DNA of 64,000 nt from assembly GCF_021730395.1 (NCBI RefSeq), contig NC_069378.1, forward strand, positions 46,079,001 through 46,143,000, read 5' to 3'. The DNA comes from Mercenaria mercenaria (taxonomy: Eukaryota > Mollusca > Bivalvia > Venerida > Veneridae). Every line of letters starts with the position of its first letter. Position 1 is the first letter of the stretch. Positions 56,590-64,000 of this stretch are shown here, in pieces. The notes under the pieces are model-generated. The model did no database searches and was not told the origin of the DNA. It worked only from the letters and a program-made list of their open reading frames with translations. Position numbers and translations under genes: made by a program.

Positions 56590-59500
56590 TTTAAAAAGAA
56601 CTAACTGCAACAATACTGTAAAACGAATATGTAGGACACGTTTCTTAACAAAATTCTACAATGAAAAATATATACTTGAAGTAAAAATATTGTCTATTTA
56701 TAAAATAGAACAAGTTAGACTGTTTCATAGAACACAAAACGCCTGATCCATTAATTAATATTTGTAACAGTGCGAAGCTTTTTAATTCCAAAACAAGTGT
56801 TCAAAAAGTGTTAAAATTTTATAGACGAGCAAAAGCATTCGTAAAATGTTCGAATGCAAGATCCATATTTCAACGTTACCGAATATTTGAAAAAAATATT
56901 TGAAATAAACTATGTGACCTATAACGATGCAATTTCCAAACCATGTAACAGTATTGCACAATCCCTGCATCTAAATGTTTAAAATATACTTTACACTGGT
57001 CTGTCCCAAAAAATGAATTAGTAAAATCATTATTGCACTGTTTCAACAGTTAACATTCCAATAAAATCCGTTCAATGAACCGTCTTATGTTATTACGAAT
57101 ATTTAAATATGGAATCGTGATAAAATCCACATATTTCAGATATATTCGAATTAACTGAAAGCTAAATATTTTGCACTAATTTTAAATCCATACTAGAGTT
57201 CAAATGTCAAATTTAGATATAAAGAAAAAATGAGAAATTTACTTACAAATAACTGTTTTTATTTTTAGATTACAAAACATTCTATCAGAGTTAGTAGGTT
57301 TTTTCAAAGTCGGTTCCTTGCAGTTCATTGTAAGTTTGTAAAGTAAATGTGTCAGGAAATGCCTCAGTATACCAGAACAAACAATTAATCCTACGCAGTA
57401 TGCAGCTTTCTGGCATAAAATCTGTACTTCTATGCTATTCAAAAGGGTTAAAATTGAATTAAAAAACATTATTCTTTATATTTTAATGCAGGTAATATAT
57501 ATACGTTTCACTCCCTCGATAATTTCTCGCACGATATTCAGAAAGACTTTATAAACTTTATAAAATAACCTAGAATTACCATCATAACATTTAAAGCAGC
57601 ACTTTCTTAAAACATACTCAGTGTATATATATACAATGTACACATAAAATCTTTTCTTTAACAAATTCATTTTATACATCACTTGTATATAACAATTCAA
57701 CCACACTCTACACATGCGCACATTTTATTCCAATTACTCGAAAGCGGACTTAGTGTTCAAGCTGTAAGATCCAAGGCTCGCGAGTTCATTTGCCGCTCTT
57801 CCAATTAGTATTTTTCATGAAATTCTTGTTTGGACGCTTCACACCTGCCCAAATTAATTACAGTGTAAGCTTTTGGAGTAGAAACATGTTCTTATCTTCT
57901 GCTATCCTCCAACTAAATCATAAAAGTTCTTCTGCAGAAGTCTGTCACGAGAATTACCTAAAATATATGAGATACACACATACACACGCACGCACGCACA
58001 GTCCGAGCCATTGAATGGTTTCGTGTTCGTATATGGTTATTTGTCATTTAGAAAAAATCATTTTTCAGATCTACAAATTTTGGAGTATAACTTTAGCCAT
58101 ATATGGCGTCCATAATGTGCGGGTGATGAAAATACATCAAAACAAGCTTTCGCAATTATGCATACACATAGTTATTGACATGAGAGAAGAAGTTTTTTAT
58201 GTATTATGCAAAAATGTATCTTTATGCTGTGTATCCTATTCAAATGTCTAAAGCTCGTAAATGTGCATTTTGTAAATTGTCAGTAAAACGAGACGCTGCC
58301 CTTAAAATTAACAAAAAACATATCTAAACATATACATACATACAGTCATGTATACATTGTCTACATTTACACAAAGCTTATTGTCTGCTATATACAGTTG
58401 CACAAAATATTTACATATTAAGTAGTTTGACAGTTTTTCACAGGCAAAGAGAAACAAACCCCTTACGCCAGTGTGTTGTGTTACACTGAAGTGTATTTGA
58501 TGAAATAATTTCTCGACGTAAAGTTTAGGAAAGATATTTGTTACTTTCTATGTCTCCACTGAAATAAAAACTTGCAAATCAAATTTAATAACAATGTAAT
58601 CGGTTTGATTCATGGCGTACACAATATTACAAGTAAAATTTACAGGATTATTTGAGTGTGGCCTTTTTTTTTCGATTAAATTGAACAGAAAATTTTACCT
58701 CCGTTTTAAAGGACATGTACCTCTCATCATAAGAAGAAATTTAATTGTTTAAGAAACACACCTTACGTCCATGTTATTTAGTTTAATGGGATACAACAGT
58801 AGAACAGATTAAAACCTTATAAAACTATCTTCTTCAATGTCTTATCACTGACAGTTCTGTCCTTTCTAGAAAATAAATGATGTACATAACGTCTTACAAG
58901 AACTTAACATTACAGAAATCTAAAAGAAAGATTATGCTTCAGCGAACTTATTTATTCTGTCAACAGAAACACATTGCTGAAATAAACAGTGTAAATTTGT
59001 GTTAACAAATCAAAAGACAAGAATTCAAATGAATATAAAAACTATATTTTTTTTTACTTTTATTTTACTCATAAAGACCTTTTTTTATTTTAAAAGTTGG
59101 CCTAATATCTTAACTGCGGCCTCAGCTTCGTATCCCTTTTATTAGAATATATTGTTTTATATTGGTCAGTAAGAAGATATTGTTTTAAGTTTCTATTTCC
59201 TGGCTTACAAACAGTGAACTTGTCAAAAACTCAAATTTTGGCTAGTCTAGCCAAGAAAATACGGTACAGTTCATGCTAACGTAAGTTGAATTCTGTCTGA
59301 CAGCGGAATGAATAATACAAAGAAGAAAAAACTTTGATAAATCTATTATTTAACTAACTATTAAAATAGTCAAGGTATTTGTTATTTCCGTCTTAACAAT
59401 TAGTCCAAACGGTAACAAAAAATTAATTTATAATCACATCTTTCACAAATAAAATAACTGCAAAGTATTTCTGGCATATGACATATCATTTAACCATCTA

Positions 59501-61120
59501 AAATGGTACTGTCAGCATATCTTCATTCACTTTATATCACTATTTTATATACATGATAATAGTATTACCTATTCTTCGTTTGGAAATAACTGGTAGGTCA
59601 TAAAATTAAAACCATCCCGGATGGGACACCTATCGTATCTATAATTACTCATTTAAAATATAAATGTATAAATATTAATATAACTTAGTTCTTATATTGA
59701 AACTAAATGGAAGGACTTGCATGTTCTCCAAATCAAACAAAATCTATAACCTGGTTTGCTTGTACTTGTGAAGTAATCATGGTATATGGTTTGTGAGTAC
59801 TGACAGACAGGGAGTTGGATGGAACAAGATATTCTCCGTATAACCTTCAATATTTGTCCCACTAAGATTTCATAAAAAAAAAATCTCATACTGTTTGAAG
59901 TTACGGAGGAATCCACCATTTGTAAGTAATGGACAGAAAGACAGATGAAAGCACGGACATACGAATTAATACAATAATGTGCACATTCTCCATATTAAAA
60001 AGACTCTTTCATTTTTTTTAGCTTTTGCAGGATCCAAAATTTTGTTATATTTTTGAATTGTTGACGAAGCAACTACAAAAAAAAATAAAAGGACATGCAT
60101 ATTCTTCAGATTGCCACCTATCCCTGTATTAAGTTTCCAAACAACTATCTTGTTCTTTTAAGGTTATTACAAATCCCGTTTTGTGTGACTGATAGACGGG
60201 GGACCTCCGATGAAACACAGGCTGGAGACTAAACAGATACTATTGTATTTCGAAACCTTTTTTCTATTGACATATCAACAACACAATTTCTCTTCAGTTA
60301 ACATGGTTAATGTCCTAAATATAAATTTCGAAGGAATATTAAAATTAAAGCATTAAGTCATAATGTTCTAACTATACCTAACATTATCGTTTAGTGAACG
60401 TTTAGTGAAAATAAGATTTGTCATGCAAACGCATTGCTTGTACTACCTACTTATCATCACAAAAGATTTTCAGGTTATCTGAGAAGATAAATAAGGTCCT
60501 TGTTTCTTGTTAAATAAATACATAAATTGGTTGAATGAATTGTCAAATGGCACAAATACAGTACATAATTATTTTACAAATAACTCCCAGCAGTTAAGAG
60601 TGTCAGTTTGTCTCGCTTAACCATGCGAGATGATGAATTATAACAAATATTACATTATGAGATTCTTTTCAACGCTTCCAAAAGACAATTGTTTCTTTTT
60701 TCTCATACTTTTATTCTGCTATCTGTATATAACAATACACTTGCTTCAAACATAACGTCTCATCCTTTGCTCTTCTGAATTAGGGAGAACAATTAACTCA
60801 TGTACCTCTAAAACATATTTAAAGTTCTACATAATAAAATGTAGTACACAGGTTCACTTTGTCTTCTTTCAATACGGTTGAGTATCCCAATGCTGTTTGA
60901 AAAACATCACTCCGTTGCACCGACAATTCTGAATGCGGTCCTCTGGCATATTCTCGTGTAATATCACACTATACATTCCACATGGCCTATTGCAAATTTA
61001 TCTGGCATTGACAATAAACATGCCTCTATATCAAACACAATCAAATTGCCTTTCCATGAGAAGTAAATGATATCCTACATACACATTAAAACGTTCACTT
61101 TTCTTTTTTTGTGACGCAAT
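56590..61120. other. Intergenic, no gene seen; 3' side of the GPR158-like gene
   Basis: AT-rich, with a CA/GCAC run at 57.97 kb and two weakly similar blocks at 59.70-59.97 and 60.08-60.22 kb (AAAGGACATGCATATTCTTC against GGAAGGACTTGCATGTTCTC). The right end should include the GPCR gene's 3' untranslated region. Confidence 0.45.
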
Positions 61121-61121
61121 A

Positions 61122-61448
61122 TCATTTATGAGTATGATACATTCTGAAAGAAACACTCGACGTCGGCTTATTTTCGTTCACTTCTTCACACTTTGTTACA
61201 CTCATTTCAATCGGCATCGGCAGACCTTCGGCAGAGTTCGTACTTTCTTCGGGTGTTCTCGACATTTCATGTTCGTGTTCGGTATGATCACTATGGTGAT
61301 GCCGATGTTTGTGGTGGAATGCTTGTAGTGAAAAACGTCTATGAGTTTGTTTACGTCCGCCACGCCTTTTAGAAATATGAGGATTATCTTTCCTCATCGT
61401 ACGAGTTTTATAAACCTGCAGTTGTGTGTAAAGCCTTTTTAATTCCGC
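61122..61448 (-). CDS. GPR158-like last exon: coiled coil and His-rich tail
   Basis: TTTTCAG acceptor; 108 codons then TGA. It encodes AELKRLYTQLQVYKTR, the conserved NPHISKRRGGRK, a HHKHRHHHSDHTEHEHE run, then a Ser/Thr/Glu-rich end. Vertebrate relatives have a much longer tail, so alternative 3' exons are possible. A possible AATAAA lies near 60,711-60,716. Confidence 0.78.
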   Translation of the reverse strand, partial: AELKRLYTQLQVYKTRTMRKDNPHISKRRGGRKQTHRRFSLQAFHHKHRHHHSDHTEHEHEMSRTPEESTNSAEGLPMPIEMSVTKCEEVNENKPTSSVSFRMYHTHK

Positions 61449-63624
61449 CTGAAAAATACATGATATTGCTAGATTTTATATTTACATTTAAAAATATACC
61501 ATTATAAATGTACCATGTAAATCTCTTCTTGAATACTAGTAAACGCTTTTCTTCTTTTTCACGTCATCTGTCTGACTAATGACACCTTTCTGATAAACCT
61601 TTAGACTTGACGAAGAACGCATATACCTTCATAACTCTTTGAAGCATATCAGCTTAGCCTAACCTTTAGTAAAACTGTCACATTTTATATATTCGTACCT
61701 AACAAAAGGCACATACCTTCACCTATTCTTTTTTGCATATAGGCTAAACGTGTCCTCCTACCGTAAGGAAAGTGTACGTAAGGTTGCTTTACAAAGATTA
61801 ACAAAAATATATACCCTAATATCTTCTGGATCCATATCTGCTAAGCTTACGTCCCCTACATCTACATCCCCGTTGGATGAAATGCCAACATTTAATTTCA
61901 TAACCTCAGGGGCCATGTTGTCTGGAACATCTGATGAAGAATATGCCCTATTCCTGATCTGACGCTCGTCAGGGGGTCGATGTGCGTACCATAACTACAA
62001 CGAAAGATTTGGAGAACCTTAAATGTTTGAGTCAACTCGTTTCAATTTCATCTCTTACAAAAAGCACAAAAACAAAACGGAAAATATACGTTCAAAGAAG
62101 TTCTGAACACAGCCTCCAAACTCGAAACGTAGAGCAGTGTATGTGCTGATGTGAAGACATTTACAAAATAATAACAAAGACTTCGTTAAAAACTTAGAAA
62201 AGGAAACACCAAACAAATGAAAAGAACAATGCGGGGTACCGCTTTGAGCGCATCAAATCGCACTCTTCAGCTCCAGTATGGTCGCACGTTATCCCCGCCA
62301 GATGAATCCGTAATATTAGATACAAACTACGGTAAGGCTAAATATGTAAGCCGTAACTGCAATGTATACATTAATATTACTCTCTTAATTTGTATCTAAG
62401 TACAAACTGTAGATCTTACGTGTCATAACAGACATTACAGTTGCAGGCTATTTATTGGCAATTCGAAATTTAAATGAGTAGAATTTAAACAATTTATTGT
62501 GAATAGACATTTTATGTAATATACAAGGTGCATCTAAAGTTTAGTCTGAATTCTTTTAACTAAGATGGACCGGAAGAGACAAATAAACGTGTCATTGTAG
62601 GTACGTCTGCCTTGGTTCAATAGACCCAATCAAACCGCCTCTAAATATTCTGATAGTTTTAATTTGTATCTTCTCACTATTTGCATTTAAGTTAGGAGAT
62701 CACGCCCCTTAGCAGCCATGTTTTTGACGAATCTAAATGATCAGTCTTGGGATTTTATTACAAAATAAAACTGGTGTTTTAGGAGTTCCGTTCGCTAAAA
62801 TGGGCCTAGCGGGTCCGTTTGAACTTGCCTGAAATAAAAGGTCGTAAGTGAAAAACGGTACTTCTGAGAAAAAGTGGGAAAAAAATACATATTTTGTTTC
62901 ACAGATTTCCCATCGAAACTGTTTGTACCAGTATTGCAACCTCATAGTGAAACTTTTTAACTCTTAAAGTACCAATTGACATATACTTGTGAGGCTGATG
63001 ATATTAAAGCAATTATTTATACGTCATTTTATCGTTGTCAGTAATGAAAGGTCGTATCTGCTACTGACTACCTATTTACTACAAAATTGTTGCTTCAAAA
63101 AATCTAATAATATGCAACATTTCAGGATGAAAGTGACGACCGTTTACTACTAACAGAAGATATTTCTAAAACCTACATGATCTTAAAACTTTGTCGTACG
63201 TAACAGATACGACCTTATTAAAAATTGTTATTTTTGTTTCAATAAACATAGTCACACAATTAAGACTTTATGATCAAATAACTGCCCTTTCAATACCGTT
63301 TCGGAAATCGTATAGATCATAAAAGTCGTTTACGTAACAGTTTCGCCCTTATATTTTTGGAACGTCGACTTCTGTCGAAAAATGGTGTCAGAGAGATGTC
63401 TACAGACACTTAAAATGTTTACAAACACCGCACACCTGATGAGTTGTCATGATCTCTCAATCTCTCACCTTGAGCAATATAATATTTTTTGTAAATAAAA
63501 TAAATAAAGCAGAATTACCTTAGAACCAAATACTAATACAAGTGTTACACTGACGGTTAATTGACATCGTAGAAAGTACATCAAAAATAAGTAATCGGGA
63601 TGTAAACTTAACCAATATATATGC
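61122..63624 (-). CDS. GPR158/GPR179-like (metabotropic glycine receptor family) class C GPCR, last three exons
   Basis: Exons on the minus strand: 63519-63624 (106 bp, TM7), 61815-61994 (180 bp) and 61122-61448 (327 bp with stop TGA). Phases join without a break. TM7 reads HPDYLFLMYFLRCQLTVSVT. The next exon runs from LWYAHRPPDERQIRNRAYSS to LADMDPEDIR, and the last begins AELKRLYTQLQVYKTRTMRK followed by DNPHISKRRGGRK and RRFSLQ. I recognise this run (short coiled coil, N-P-H-x-x-K-R-R-G-G-R-K) as the post-TM7 segment of GPR158/GPR179; this is from memory, not a search. The tail after it is only about 75 residues, His-rich, and ends YHTHK. The rest of the gene is beyond the right edge. Confidence 0.82.
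61815..61994 (-). CDS. GPR158-like exon: juxtamembrane tail
   Basis: TTGTAG acceptor, 180 bp, donor GTATAT, phase 0 both sides. It encodes an acidic, Asp/Gly-rich segment (SSNGDVDVGDVSLADMDPED). A broken copy of this exon with intron flanks lies at about 40.15-40.49 kb. Confidence 0.82.
61995..63518 (-). other. Intron of the GPR158-like gene
   Basis: The first 150 bp next to the acceptor are duplicated at 40.31-40.49 kb. The two ORFs at 62.2 and 62.7 kb show no recognisable content. Confidence 0.6.
63519..63624 (-). CDS. GPR158-like exon: TM7
   Basis: TTTTCAG acceptor, donor GTAATT, phase 1 in and 0 out. It encodes IYWLSLHPDY, then the hydrophobic span LFLMYFLRCQLTVSVTLVLV, FGSK. Confidence 0.8.
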
Positions 63625-64000
63625 CTGAAAATAAACATTTAGAAAATAATTCCGCAATAAACGTATCTGCGAGTATTTATACAAGACAATTATTGAATTG
63701 CAACGACTCAGTGGACAACATCATATTTTGCAACAAGACTGAATTATAACAATATTGCTCATGTACAATATTGTCGATACTTTAAACAGTAGTGTTTTAT
63801 ACAATTTTGTGTTGCTGATACACCACATAGAATGGCAGAGGTTTGCTATTATTTTTCGAAAGTCAACGCAGACTTTGATGATTAAAATCAAAAGATAAAT
63901 ATTACAGAATATTACATTGAATATGATTTCGAGTAGTTACATTTATCTAAAATGTTGCACTAGGAAATTCAAACAAAAGCATCTTTATGTTGAATCAATT

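Noticed and set aside
62733-62945. 70-codon minus-strand ORF in the GPCR intron
   Set aside because: No hydrophobic segment or motif expected of the GPCR, and no acceptor or donor in phase with the neighbouring exons.

Overview
The window reads as nuclear DNA of a bivalve mollusc, probably an imparidentian or venerid-type clam. It is AT-rich, with short coding exons split by introns with GT-AG borders, and dense in repeat types common in bivalve genomes: foldback MITEs, tRNA-derived SINEs and decayed LINE ends. The tandem units carry the phrases TGACCTTGACCTTGGAGCTA and GGACC-GGACA. The species call is inference from repeat style; no marker gene is present.

Left and middle (1-29.3 kb, minus strand): a tandem cluster of nicotinic-acetylcholine-receptor-like Cys-loop channel genes. 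Gene A (exons at about 4.8, 2.5, 0.63 and 0.42 kb) runs off the left edge. Gene B (about 18.65 to 7.85 kb) is complete or nearly so: nine exons whose lengths and splice phases join into one subunit of about 446 residues. Gene C (29.31-27.13 kb) shows only the three 3' exons (TM1, TM2-TM3, TM4), in frame, with no ligand-binding exons visible to its right. Between B and C lie a DD34D mariner with two in-frame stops (25,508-26,845), a Tc1-like remnant and a LINE 3' end. Inside gene B's introns sit a 2.27-kb element with 44-bp inverted repeats, a 782-bp pogo-like element and a 112-bp MITE.

Middle (29.3-44.8 kb): no convincing multi-exon gene. It is built of tandem satellite units, SINEs and two separate segmental duplications (about 30.1-31.1 with 31.8-33.2 kb; about 36.2-39.0 with 41.4-44.8 kb). 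It also holds a broken copy of one exon of the right-hand GPCR gene (40.15-40.49 kb) and a 41-codon secreted-peptide ORF (31.35 kb).

Right (44.8-51.4 kb, plus strand): a probable small secreted cysteine-rich protein locus. It has a TATA box and a 5' untranslated exon, a signal-peptide exon and two downstream exons. Those two share the same cysteine spacing, C-x6-C-x24-C, and I recognise no family for them. Far right (61.1-63.6 kb, minus strand): the last three exons of a GPR158/GPR179-type (metabotropic glycine receptor family) class C GPCR, which continues beyond the right edge.

The channel genes and the GPCR are both neurotransmitter-receptor types, but nothing in the sequence shows that they work together. 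Coordinates come from reading splice signals by eye; no alignment was run.
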